From an uncultured Synergistales bacterium (lineage in GTDB: Bacteria > Synergistota > Synergistia > Synergistales > Aminobacteriaceae), in contig CAJOES010000040.1 in the NCBI GenBank assembly GCA_905233455.1, positions 1-35,327 of the forward strand: a stretch of DNA of 35,327 bases, read 5' to 3'. Below are positions 24,394 to 31,292 of this stretch, in pieces. Within the stretch, counting starts at the first letter, position 1, and each line of letters begins with the position of its first letter. The notes under the pieces were generated by a model. It did not search any database. It was not told where the DNA came from and saw only the letters and a program-made list of their open reading frames with translations. The position numbers and the translations under genes are program-made.

Positions 24394-25430
24394 AAATTCT
24401 TTATCTCCTGTATTAATGCTTCAACATTTTCATCACTGGTTGCCCAGCTTGTGCAGAATCTTACTGCAAGCCTGCCATCACTGAGAGGCTGCCACAATTC
24501 ATAGCTGAACTTTTCGCGCAATCTTCTATCCTGTTCCTGCGTGAGTATCGGGAACTGCTGATTCGTGCAGGAATCGATGAGGAACTCAAACCCTGCCTCC
24601 TGAAACGCCCGCTTAATCTTCATGGCCTGAATGTCAGAGTGCTTTGCGTTGGCGAAATATAATCCGTCCTCAAACAGCACCTCAAACTGAATCCCCAGCA
24701 GCCTGCCTTTAGCCAGAAGTCCTCCCTGCTGTTTGATGAGCGTCCTGAAGTTGCGCAGGTCAAAATTCTTCGGTTCAGGGAACACGACAGCCTCGCCGAA
24801 CAGCGCGCCGTTCTTAGTGCCTCCGATGTAGAACGCATCACACAGCCCCGCAATATCCTGTATGGCCATACCGGAAGCATCAGACATCAGCCCCGCTCCC
24901 AGCCTTGCGCCGTCAATGAACAGCTTTAAGTGATACTCCTCACACACTGCCTTAATGTCCGCAAGATTCTGGCGTGAATAGAGAGTCCCAAGCTCCGACG
25001 AATACGACACATATACCATTCCGGGCTGTACCATGTGATCATATGTAGGGTCAGCATAGAACGCCGAAAGGTATTCCTTCAGGTCAGAAGCGCGCAGTAA
25101 TCCTTCATGGCTCTCAAGCGTGAGTACCTTGTGTCCTGTTGCTTCGATTGCTCCGGACTCGTGAACGTTGATATGTCCGGTTGACGTGCATATGACTCCT
25201 TCGCACGGTGAAAGCAGAAACTTTATGACCGTTGCGTTAGTCTGTGTCCCTCCAACCATGAAGAACACTTCAGCTTCAGGACGGCCAAGAGTATTGCGTA
25301 TGAGTTCCTTTGCGTGTTCGCAGTGGGGATCAACTCCATAGCCGGAAGTCTGCTCATAGTTTGTTGCTGAAAGACGCTCAAGAACTGCCGGACATGCTCC
25401 CTCCTGATAGTCCGTCTCAAACCGTATCAA
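24390..25430 (-). CDS. ltaE: Low-specificity L-threonine aldolase
   Basis: PLP enzyme of fold type I that splits threonine or allo-threonine into glycine and acetaldehyde. At 346 residues it has the family length. Seen: YEQTSGYGVDPHCEHAKELI near the N-terminus, FMVGGTQTNATVIKFLL, HINVHESGAIEATGHKV, the PLP-aspartate strand LKLFIDGARLGAGLM, and the lysine that binds PLP in YIGGTKNGALFGEAVVF. The start is TTG at 25430, with AAAGGAG about eleven bases upstream, because no ATG precedes the conserved RFETDYQEGA. Co-transcribed with valS through a four-base overlap. Typical of amino-acid-fermenting anaerobes. Confidence 0.92.
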   Translation of the reverse strand: MIRFETDYQEGACPAVLERLSATNYEQTSGYGVDPHCEHAKELIRNTLGRPEAEVFFMVGGTQTNATVIKFLLSPCEGVICTSTGHINVHESGAIEATGHKVLTLESHEGLLRASDLKEYLSAFYADPTYDHMVQPGMVYVSYSSELGTLYSRQNLADIKAVCEEYHLKLFIDGARLGAGLMSDASGMAIQDIAGLCDAFYIGGTKNGALFGEAVVFPEPKNFDLRNFRTLIKQQGGLLAKGRLLGIQFEVLFEDGLYFANAKHSDIQAMKIKRAFQEAGFEFLIDSCTNQQFPILTQEQDRRLREKFSYELWQPLSDGRLAVRFCTSWATSDENVEALIQEIKNL

Positions 25431-25508
25431 TTATTTCATCAGCTCCTTTTGTCTTTATGCTGTAGAATGCAGTAGATTATATTACGTTTTATGTGAGTGT
25501 GAGAAATC

Positions 25509-25997
25509 ATGAATGTATATTTCGGTTTAGGCTCAAATCTCGGCGACAGGCTAAAGAATCTGCGTGATGCTCTTGCATGTCTCCGTACATTAGGAGATAT
25601 TACGGCCTGCAGTGATGTATACGAAACTGAAGCGTGGGGAGGAGTTCCTCAGCCGGACTATCTTAATGCCTGCGTTAAGGCCAGTATGCCGCAGTGCACT
25701 CCTCCTTACGTTCTTGCTGACGTGAAACGCTTTGAGCTTGAGCTTGGCCGTGTTCCGTCTGTCCGGTGGGGAGCAAGGAAGATTGATATTGATATTCTGC
25801 TGATTGATGATGCAGTGTACAGGAGCGATACGCTGAACGTTCCGCACATAAGCATTCCTGACAGGCTGTTTGTGCTCGTGCCGCTAGGTGAGATTGTGCC
25901 GGAGGGGTGGCGGCATCCTGTGAACGGAAAGACTATACGGGAGATGACTGCGGGGCTTGAGGGGGAAGCATGGCCTGTGAGGGTTACGGGGCTGTGA
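25509..25997 (+). CDS. folK: HPPK, 6-hydroxymethyl-7,8-dihydropterin pyrophosphokinase
   Basis: Folate-pathway kinase that transfers pyrophosphate from ATP to hydroxymethyl-dihydropterin. The 162-residue protein begins VYFGLGSNLGDRLKNLRDAL, has YETEAWGG and YLNACVKA, and carries the HPPK signature RWGARKIDIDILLID with the two metal-binding aspartates, then VPHISIPDRLFVLVPLGEI. It is transcribed away from ltaE; the 78-base gap must hold both promoters, but I see no clear hexamer pair. No FolP or FolB is nearby. Its stop codon touches the promoter of the first small-peptide unit. Confidence 0.95.
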   Translation: MNVYFGLGSNLGDRLKNLRDALACLRTLGDITACSDVYETEAWGGVPQPDYLNACVKASMPQCTPPYVLADVKRFELELGRVPSVRWGARKIDIDILLIDDAVYRSDTLNVPHISIPDRLFVLVPLGEIVPEGWRHPVNGKTIREMTAGLEGEAWPVRVTGL

Positions 25998-26017
25998 AAA
26001 CTTTTCTGGTATAATAT
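25997..26017 (+). promoter_or_regulatory. Extended -10 promoter of small-peptide unit 1 (repeated in unit 2)
   Basis: A 21-base sequence ending in TGGTATAATAT, identical to 26349-26369. TGG directly before TATAAT (26010-26015) makes an extended -10 element; no good -35 is present, as is common for that class. The predicted transcription start is near 26022, giving a leader of about 76 bases. It begins at the last base of the folK stop codon. Confidence 0.75.
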
Positions 26018-26021
26018 CTCT

Positions 26022-26097
26022 CACGAGGGAGACCCGGGTGAGGTACAGGGCTCATCGTTTCAACGGGGAGTTGCCCTGTGGATTTGAGGTGAAAGCT
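26022..26097 (+). promoter_or_regulatory. Structured leader of small-peptide unit 1
   Basis: ACAGGGC pairs perfectly with GCCCTGT across a loop of about 20 bases, and the stem ends shortly before the ribosome site (GAGGTGA). The leader of unit 2 shares CGAGGG, CAGGG.C and GCCCTGTGGA in the same order. A stem next to the ribosome site is what translation-controlled toxin mRNAs usually have. Confidence 0.6.
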
Positions 26098-26235
26098 ATG
26101 CCTGAAAAAGGTAAGCGTAAGGCCAAGAAAAAGCAGCGGCGTTTTTATGTCCTCCCATGGATCGATAAGATCGCTGCTGCTATATTCTGGGTCGTGAAGA
26201 CCATTCTCTTACTTATAGATTGGTTTACCCGCTAA
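26098..26235 (+). CDS. Small basic membrane peptide 1 (candidate type I toxin)
   Basis: A 45-residue peptide, unrecognised. Residues 3-15 are almost all Lys/Arg (EKGKRKAKKKQRR); residues 17-43 form one hydrophobic helix rich in Ile, Val, Ala and Trp with a lysine in its middle (FWVVKTILLLIDWF); it ends in Arg. The ribosome site GAGGTGA precedes the ATG. The frame is open further up (from 26038) but that part is the structured leader. It aligns with peptide 2 at 26448: KKQRR, a hydrophobic span interrupted by one basic residue, then a Trp near a terminal Arg. Conserved promoter, leader and peptide together argue that it is a real gene. A membrane-acting toxin is inference from the architecture only. 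Confidence 0.75.
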   Translation: MPEKGKRKAKKKQRRFYVLPWIDKIAAAIFWVVKTILLLIDWFTR

Positions 26236-26300
26236 CTTAGGGGTGTAATTCACGTTTCTGCGGGGGTAGCTAACTCCCTCACCACTGCCCCTATTATATC
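26236..26300. repeat. Inverted-repeat-rich 3' region of unit 1
   Basis: TAGGGGTG near 26239 faces CACTGCCCCTA near 26282-26293, enclosing a smaller hairpin (GGGGGTAGCTAACTCCC, 26263-26279). The region forms stable structure on either strand. On the plus strand it can end the peptide mRNA; on the minus strand it would be the body of the proposed antisense RNA. Confidence 0.5.
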
Positions 26301-26301
26301 A
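26293..26301 (-). promoter_or_regulatory. Opposing extended -10 promoter behind peptide 1
   Basis: Reading the minus strand, TGATATAAT is an extended -10 element about 57 bases past the peptide 1 stop. Transcription would begin near 26286 and run back toward the peptide gene. Unit 2 has the same TGATATAAT in the same place, and both are preceded by CTGGG and TGTGA. No clear T-run terminator follows for this RNA. Confidence 0.55.
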
Positions 26302-26348
26302 TAATCACATTCCCAGCCGTGCACCAACCCGCACACTCACATTCCGCA

Positions 26349-26369
26349 AAAACTTTTCTGGTATAATAT
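26349..26369 (+). promoter_or_regulatory. Extended -10 promoter of small-peptide unit 2
   Basis: Exact copy of the 21-base promoter of unit 1, with TGGTATAAT at 26359-26367. Predicted transcription start near 26374, about 74 bases before the GTG of peptide 2. Confidence 0.75.
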
Positions 26370-26373
26370 TCCC

Positions 26374-26447
26374 CGAGGGGCTTCGAGCGGGCTGCAGGGG
26401 CTCTGCACTGAACCGAAGATTCCGCCCTGTGGAAGGGAGGTGATAGC
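26374..26447 (+). promoter_or_regulatory. Structured leader of small-peptide unit 2
   Basis: CAGGGGC pairs with GCCCTG (one bulged G) directly upstream of the ribosome site AGGGAGGTGA, in the same position as the stem in unit 1. CGAGGGG and GCCCTGTGGA are shared with unit 1, while the loop sequences differ, a pattern of conserved structure. Confidence 0.6.
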
Positions 26448-26591
26448 GTGGCTCACAAGAATCGCAAAAGCCGCAAACGCACCGACAAAAAACAGAGGCG
26501 AAACATCCTGCAGAAGATGTATTACCTCGCCTCGTTAGTCTTAGTGTTAGTTCGTTTATTCCTTATATTATGGGATAGATGGCATCGCTAG
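26448..26591 (+). CDS. Small basic membrane peptide 2 (candidate type I toxin)
   Basis: A 47-residue peptide starting at GTG with the ribosome site AGGGAGGTGA six bases upstream. The first 18 residues are rich in Lys and Arg (HKNRKSRKRTDKKQRR); residues 25-41 are hydrophobic (YYLASLVLVLVRLFLIL) with one Arg inside; the end is WDRWHR. It is homologous in layout to peptide 1 (shared KKQRR, hydrophobic helix with an internal basic residue, terminal Trp and Arg). I do not recognise the family. Directly after the stop codon comes a terminator and promoter for an opposing RNA. Whether the peptide is toxic, antimicrobial or a small regulator is not shown by sequence. Confidence 0.72.
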   Translation: MAHKNRKSRKRTDKKQRRNILQKMYYLASLVLVLVRLFLILWDRWHR

Positions 26592-26592
26592 G

Positions 26593-26615
26593 AAAAAAGA
26601 GTCTTCCAAACTCTT
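26593..26615 (-). terminator. Terminator of the opposing RNA in unit 2 (also end of the RM transcript)
   Basis: On the minus strand AAGAGT pairs with ACTCTT around TTGGAAG and is followed by six T. It lies two bases from the peptide 2 stop. An RNA begun at the TGATATAAT behind it would be about 65 bases long. A restriction-modification transcript coming from the right would end here too. Confidence 0.75.
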
Positions 26616-26663
26616 CAGGGATTCAGCTATCCCCTCAAGCTGTTTCCCTATTTCTTGCCTCAC

Positions 26664-26672
26664 ATTATATCA
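26664..26672 (-). promoter_or_regulatory. Opposing extended -10 promoter behind peptide 2
   Basis: TGATATAAT on the minus strand, five bases past the stop codon of the restriction-modification gene (26677-26679). It matches the element at 26293-26301, and the upstream CTGGG and TGTGA are also shared although here they lie inside the 3' end of the restriction gene. Confidence 0.55.
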
Positions 26673-26676
26673 CACC

Positions 26677-29600
26677 TCACACACCCAGTTCCGGCATCCC
26701 CCGAAGAATCTCCACAGTTCTCACGCTCACAGCCGCAACCCGCCCGATAAGCTCCAGCACATAGCGTTCATTCCCATGCTCCCGCCCCCAGTCATTGCAG
26801 TCATTCCGCAGACCGCTGGCCTTGTCGCACGAATCCGAATACCGCTCAATCACCCACTCCAGCGCACTACGCCCGTTCACCTCATACTCCCACGCAGACT
26901 CCGGAATCCCCCGAACAGTCAGCCCATCGTTGTACCGTATCACACGCTCCCCGCCCTCAATCACCGAACGCATACCAGACACGCGAAGATCCCCAGCATC
27001 ACCGCAAAGCTCAACAGGATACGGACTCACAGACTCATACCCAGTGTGAAGCTCCCCAAGCTCCCGGCCCGCACGAGAGAACGCCCAAAAGTCCCGCGCA
27101 AAAGGCACACGCGCAAGAACCCTCCTCGTGTCATTCCCGAAACGCTCTCCATACTCACGCGATGACAGCACACCGTATATGTAGCTGAATATATCCTCCT
27201 TCGTTACAGCCTCGTCCCCGTAATGCCTCCGGAACTTCACAAGCGCATCATCACTGATACCGTCATAACGCACACCGCCTTCATACCAGTAAAGCGGAAA
27301 ACATTGTCCCGTGTCCATAAGGTGCAAATTCGGCACACAGTTAGTCATCAGCACAGAAAATTTCCTGCCAGCCCCTATACCCGTTATGAATATCACTTTA
27401 TTTTTTGTGTCGTGTTTAGGGAATATTGCAGGTATCTGACATAATCTCATTGTTGTATCACGGCTGAAGTGCAGATACATTTTCACATAGGGACGGTACA
27501 AACCAACCCTCACAGTATCATCACTAATTACAGCATTATGGTAACGTCTCTTTATGTTCCTGCATAACTCATCACGCGAAAAATTGTAGCTGTAAGCATC
27601 ATGTCCCGTATGAACTCCTGCCGAATATCTGTCATCAAACACCGCAAACCTGTCCGGCTCATTCCTGCTGCCGAGATTCATGAACTCCTCATATATCCCG
27701 CTCCTCTGATTCACCCAGTCCCCGAACCCGTTCGGCACAACCTCCGCCATAACCCCGCTTTCAGTCATCCTCCCGAAATCCCCAAGCCGCACAAGTTCAG
27801 CGAGCTTCTCCTCACGCGTCATATAGTCCCCGGAAGCATAGTAGTATATCCGCGCACCCCTAACGCCTGAAGACTTCACCAGCATAGTTACCGCAATCGG
27901 AAGCTGACTCCCCTCGCCGAAAACTTTACCGCCCTCTTTGCGCCAGTCTCCGCCTCTCTGATTCCCGCGAAGGTTGAAGATATATACGGCAGAAAATTCT
28001 TCAGCAAGGCATTTCCTGAGACCGTCCGCACTGTTTGCATCAATGAACGAGCCGTTAGTTACGAAACATATAATCCCGTCATTCTCTATCCTGTCCGAAG
28101 CCCACCGGATAGCGCGTATGTAGCTGTCGTAAAGAGAGCCTTTGAACTTGGCCGTGCCCTTTTTCGCGTAAGTGTCTGAAATCCTGCCGTCAAGCTCCCT
28201 GTATATTTTCCCGCCGCCGACGTTGTACGGGGGATTGCCGATGATAACGTTTATGTGCCTGCGCTCCTGCCTGTTTGCGCGTTCGCCGTTCTCGAAGAAT
28301 ACCGGGTCAAGCGGAAGTGTCTTTTCCCTGTTGAGCCTGAATGTGTCGGTGAGCACCATACCCGGGAAGGGCTTGTAGCTTCCTCCGTCTCTCTGATGGA
28401 AAGATGCTTCTATATTAATTGCCGAAATGTAGTATGCAAGCAGCAGGATTTCGTTTGCGTGGATCTCTCCCGAATATTTGTAGCCGAGCATGTCGTCAGG
28501 AATCAATCCCAGATGAATCAGCCTTGCGGTGAAAGTTCCCGTTCCGCTGAAGGGGTCAAGTATGTGAACGTTCTGCGTTCCGAGTCCCTGTGGGAGGCCA
28601 AGCTCATGCCTTGCTGCCCAGTCCGCGCTCATGAGTATGAAGTCTACGATCTCTTCAGGCGTGTAGACTATACCGAGTCTTTCTGCCGTTTCCGTGAATG
28701 CGAACCTGAAGAACCGTTCGTATATGCTGCGTATCAGCCTCTGTTTTGCCGCGTCAGTTCTTGCCTCGCGTACTGCCGTATGAACGTGCGCATAGAAATT
28801 CTCCAGTTCCGGTGATGCCGGTGTGTAATCCTTCAGGCCGTCAAGGAATCCCTGCATTGCCTGTGATACCGGGTTGAAGCGCGAGAACCCTGCGAACAGC
28901 TCATCGAATACGCGTTTGCTTACGATATGCTGCGCGAGCATGTTTACGGCTTCGGTGTCGGTAACTGCGGGGCTTATGGTCTCCCTGAGCCCGTCGGCAA
29001 ATTCGGTGAATGCAGGTTTTGCGTCCGGGTTAGTGTCAATGAGGTGCTGAAGTGCTGATGAATGACGCTGTGAGGCTGCTGCGAGGTCATGAACCCATTT
29101 GTCCCAGTATTCGCGGTCTCCGCATTTCTGAATGATGCGTATGTTCAGGGCTTTTTCCCAGTCATTGAGGAACTGAAGCTCAAGCTGACGTGAATAATTT
29201 CCTTTGCGCTTAGGCGGAACGACAATGATTTTGGGGTGTCTTCCGTTAAGGTCAAGGGAGCTTATGACGGCATTGAAGGTGTCATCATGTGAACGCAGGG
29301 CCTGCAGGACTTTCCATACTGCCTGATATTCTTTGTTGCTGTTGAGTGCTTCATCTGGTGATAGTTCGGAGCTTACAGCAACGGGAATGATTACGTAGCC
29401 GAAATTTTTGCCTGGTGCTTTGCGCATGACTCTTCCTATTGACTGAACAATATCTATTTCAGATTTTTTCGGGCTGAGGAAAATAACTGCGTCGAGTGCG
29501 GGAACGTCAACGCCTTCGGACAGGCATCGGGCATTGCTGAGGATTCTGCATGTGTCTGGTGAGGTGTCTGCGAGCCATTGAACGGAATTAGCGCGCTGAT

Positions 29601-31086
29601 GTGCGGACATAGTGCCGTCAACGTGCCTGACCTCGCATGTGAGTGGGTTATCCGGTGCAGCTGCGGCTATAGTTGGTGCAAAAAGCTCGGCGAACTCCTG
29701 AGAGTCTTTGATTTTGCCGGTAAAAGCAACGGCGGACTTCATTGGTTCCGGGTCAAGCTGAATGAAGCTGTAATCTTCCGGGGACAAGTTTTTTGCGAGT
29801 GCATCTCGGCATCCGTAAATTTTTGCGGCCTCGCTGATGGGAATAGATTTATCTTCAGATATTAATATTCTGCTTACCTCGTTTTTGTCGACCATAAATA
29901 TCATGACCTTGTAGTCGCTTAGGAGTCCTGCGTCTACTGCCTGAGAGAAGGAGAGCCGGAAGAATTCCGGGCCGTAAATGTCTTGGTTGTCCATTGAACA
30001 TAACGTTGTGCTTGAGTTTTTTGCTTTGGTTTTGACGGAGTCGGCGTAGATTTTGGGCGTGGCAGTCATGTAGAGTCTTTTGCGTGCTCGTATGAACGCA
30101 TCATCATGAATCTGCGTGAAACTTCCGGAGTCGAGTCCTGCGGTTCTGTGGGCTTCATCGCAGATCATGAGGGAGAAGTCCGGGAAGCCTTGAGCCTGTG
30201 CGTCATGAATGACCTGTGATGACTGGTAGGTCGAGAATATGACGGTTACAGCTTCTGCCTTGCTGTTATCGGGGAGCTTTCGCCATGCTGTGATGAGTTC
30301 GTCCGCGTTGGTGGTTGGGGGACATGAGAGATCCGAGAGCTTGAGGTCTTCATCGGGGTAAAGGTTTTTGCCGACGGTCTTATCGGAACATACGGCGAAT
30401 GAGATTAATGGCAGGTTGTCGGGAGCGTCATTGTTCCATGCTAGGAGGGACTGATTGAGGAGTGCTATTGACGGGACGAGGAACAATACTACACTTCCTG
30501 CGCCTGAGAATCTTTCTGCGATCTTGAGTGATGTGAAGGTTTTACCCGTGCCGCAGGCCATGATGAGTTTTCCCCTGTCATTTGCGTTGAATCCCTGAAT
30601 GACGGACTCGACTGCGTGAATCTGATCGGGCCTCAAAGTCTTTGTGATGTAGCGAACGTTGCCCGGGTAAGCTGTCCAGTCTATGGAGCGTTCCATGTCA
30701 TGAAGCGTGAGAGTCTTCACGGGTGGTACTTGGCCTTTGAGGGTATCGAGTGCGTTGCGTCCGTAATTATTGTTGGTGGAGATGATGAGGCGTTCGGAGT
30801 ATGGCGGCTTGCTGCTTGCTGCGAGGAACGAGTCTATTTCGGCTTTGGTGATGGGGCTGGTGTCTGTGCGGAACTTGCACTGAACTGCGCAGTATGTATC
30901 TGTTCCGCGTATTTTTGCGGCAATGTCGATTCCTGTATCGGGCCTGCCGTCATTGACGTGAGAGAAGCGGGAACGGCAGAATTTATCGTGCATGAGGAAG
31001 TACAGGCATATATCCTCGAATAATGAGCCTTTATCGGCAGATGATGAGGACTGCATGTTATTGACGAGTTCAGATAGTGCGGACAT
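26677..31086 (-). CDS. Single-polypeptide type ISP restriction-modification enzyme
   Basis: A 1469-residue protein joining nuclease, translocase and methylase, like LlaGI/LlaBIII. Order: Mrr-type nuclease (about 15-130; GRPDTGIDIAA and AVQCKF hold the catalytic Asp and QxK); SF2 helicase with Walker A MACGTGKT (176-183), DEAH (310-313), MTATPK, and motif VI QSIGRVMRKAPGK; a helical coupler; adenine-N6 methylase with DPFSGTGTFTARL (near 846) and GNPPYNVGGGK (near 948); then a C-terminal target-recognition region (about 1100-1469). All motifs are intact, so one chain can methylate, translocate and cut. It is divergent from the Doc antitoxin across a 68-base gap. Base composition switches near 28.1-28.3 kb, close to the end of the methylase core. 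Target sequence cannot be read. Confidence 0.93.
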   Translation of the reverse strand: MSALSELVNNMQSSSSADKGSLFEDICLYFLMHDKFCRSRFSHVNDGRPDTGIDIAAKIRGTDTYCAVQCKFRTDTSPITKAEIDSFLAASSKPPYSERLIISTNNNYGRNALDTLKGQVPPVKTLTLHDMERSIDWTAYPGNVRYITKTLRPDQIHAVESVIQGFNANDRGKLIMACGTGKTFTSLKIAERFSGAGSVVLFLVPSIALLNQSLLAWNNDAPDNLPLISFAVCSDKTVGKNLYPDEDLKLSDLSCPPTTNADELITAWRKLPDNSKAEAVTVIFSTYQSSQVIHDAQAQGFPDFSLMICDEAHRTAGLDSGSFTQIHDDAFIRARKRLYMTATPKIYADSVKTKAKNSSTTLCSMDNQDIYGPEFFRLSFSQAVDAGLLSDYKVMIFMVDKNEVSRILISEDKSIPISEAAKIYGCRDALAKNLSPEDYSFIQLDPEPMKSAVAFTGKIKDSQEFAELFAPTIAAAAPDNPLTCEVRHVDGTMSAHQRANSVQWLADTSPDTCRILSNARCLSEGVDVPALDAVIFLSPKKSEIDIVQSIGRVMRKAPGKNFGYVIIPVAVSSELSPDEALNSNKEYQAVWKVLQALRSHDDTFNAVISSLDLNGRHPKIIVVPPKRKGNYSRQLELQFLNDWEKALNIRIIQKCGDREYWDKWVHDLAAASQRHSSALQHLIDTNPDAKPAFTEFADGLRETISPAVTDTEAVNMLAQHIVSKRVFDELFAGFSRFNPVSQAMQGFLDGLKDYTPASPELENFYAHVHTAVREARTDAAKQRLIRSIYERFFRFAFTETAERLGIVYTPEEIVDFILMSADWAARHELGLPQGLGTQNVHILDPFSGTGTFTARLIHLGLIPDDMLGYKYSGEIHANEILLLAYYISAINIEASFHQRDGGSYKPFPGMVLTDTFRLNREKTLPLDPVFFENGERANRQERRHINVIIGNPPYNVGGGKIYRELDGRISDTYAKKGTAKFKGSLYDSYIRAIRWASDRIENDGIICFVTNGSFIDANSADGLRKCLAEEFSAVYIFNLRGNQRGGDWRKEGGKVFGEGSQLPIAVTMLVKSSGVRGARIYYYASGDYMTREEKLAELVRLGDFGRMTESGVMAEVVPNGFGDWVNQRSGIYEEFMNLGSRNEPDRFAVFDDRYSAGVHTGHDAYSYNFSRDELCRNIKRRYHNAVISDDTVRVGLYRPYVKMYLHFSRDTTMRLCQIPAIFPKHDTKNKVIFITGIGAGRKFSVLMTNCVPNLHLMDTGQCFPLYWYEGGVRYDGISDDALVKFRRHYGDEAVTKEDIFSYIYGVLSSREYGERFGNDTRRVLARVPFARDFWAFSRAGRELGELHTGYESVSPYPVELCGDAGDLRVSGMRSVIEGGERVIRYNDGLTVRGIPESAWEYEVNGRSALEWVIERYSDSCDKASGLRNDCNDWGREHGNERYVLELIGRVAAVSVRTVEILRGMPELGV

Positions 31087-31118
31087 GTGATATTTATCCC
31101 TTTCGTTGTTGGAGTGTG

Positions 31119-31124
31119 TATAAT
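31119..31124 (+). promoter_or_regulatory. Candidate -10 element of the Doc operon
   Basis: TATAAT lies 31 bases before the antitoxin ATG in the divergent gap with the restriction-modification gene. No strong -35. A ribosome site (AGGGGAGA) follows. Confidence 0.5.
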
Positions 31125-31154
31125 GATAGCAAATAATAAAGGGGAGATATAAAT

Positions 31155-31292
31155 ATGAATGCAGTGCTGGAGGAAAAACGGCCTTTAGTGCAGGAAGAAT
31201 ATGAAGAGGCAGATTTTGAGGAGATAATGAAAATTTCTGACCGTCTGATTAAACAGCACATGGAAGCATATACAGCTCTGGCCAATGCGTAA
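31155..31292 (+). CDS. Mini-antitoxin for Doc
   Basis: A 45-residue acidic protein too short for most gene callers. It starts MNAVLEEKRP, has a Glu-rich centre, and ends DRLIKQHMEAYTALANA, an amphipathic helix like the toxin-binding tail of Phd-type antitoxins that ends in (E)AY..LA. No DNA-binding domain is visible, so it may neutralise the toxin without repressing the operon itself. The ribosome site GGGGAGA lies ahead of ATG, and the last eight bases overlap the Doc start, a classic toxin-antitoxin arrangement. Confidence 0.75.
   Translation: MNAVLEEKRPLVQEEYEEADFEEIMKISDRLIKQHMEAYTALANA

Noticed and set aside
26018-26097. Known riboswitch in the leader of peptide 1
   Set aside because: The conserved cores of common classes (TPP, SAM, cobalamin, FMN, glycine, lysine) were not seen, and the paired copy in unit 2 fits an mRNA control stem better.
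26236-26358. tRNA or small RNA gene between the two peptide units
   Set aside because: No TPsiC or anticodon arm pattern; the inverted repeats fit a terminator or antisense RNA.
25997-26369. CRISPR-like repeat from the identical 21-base sequences
   Set aside because: Only two copies, 352 bases apart, each containing a TATAAT and followed by related leaders and peptides; they are promoters.
28255-28815. 186-codon plus-strand frame inside the restriction-modification gene
   Set aside because: The reverse strand carries methylase motif I (DPFSGTGTF) here; the plus frame is Cys- and Arg-rich without any family feature.
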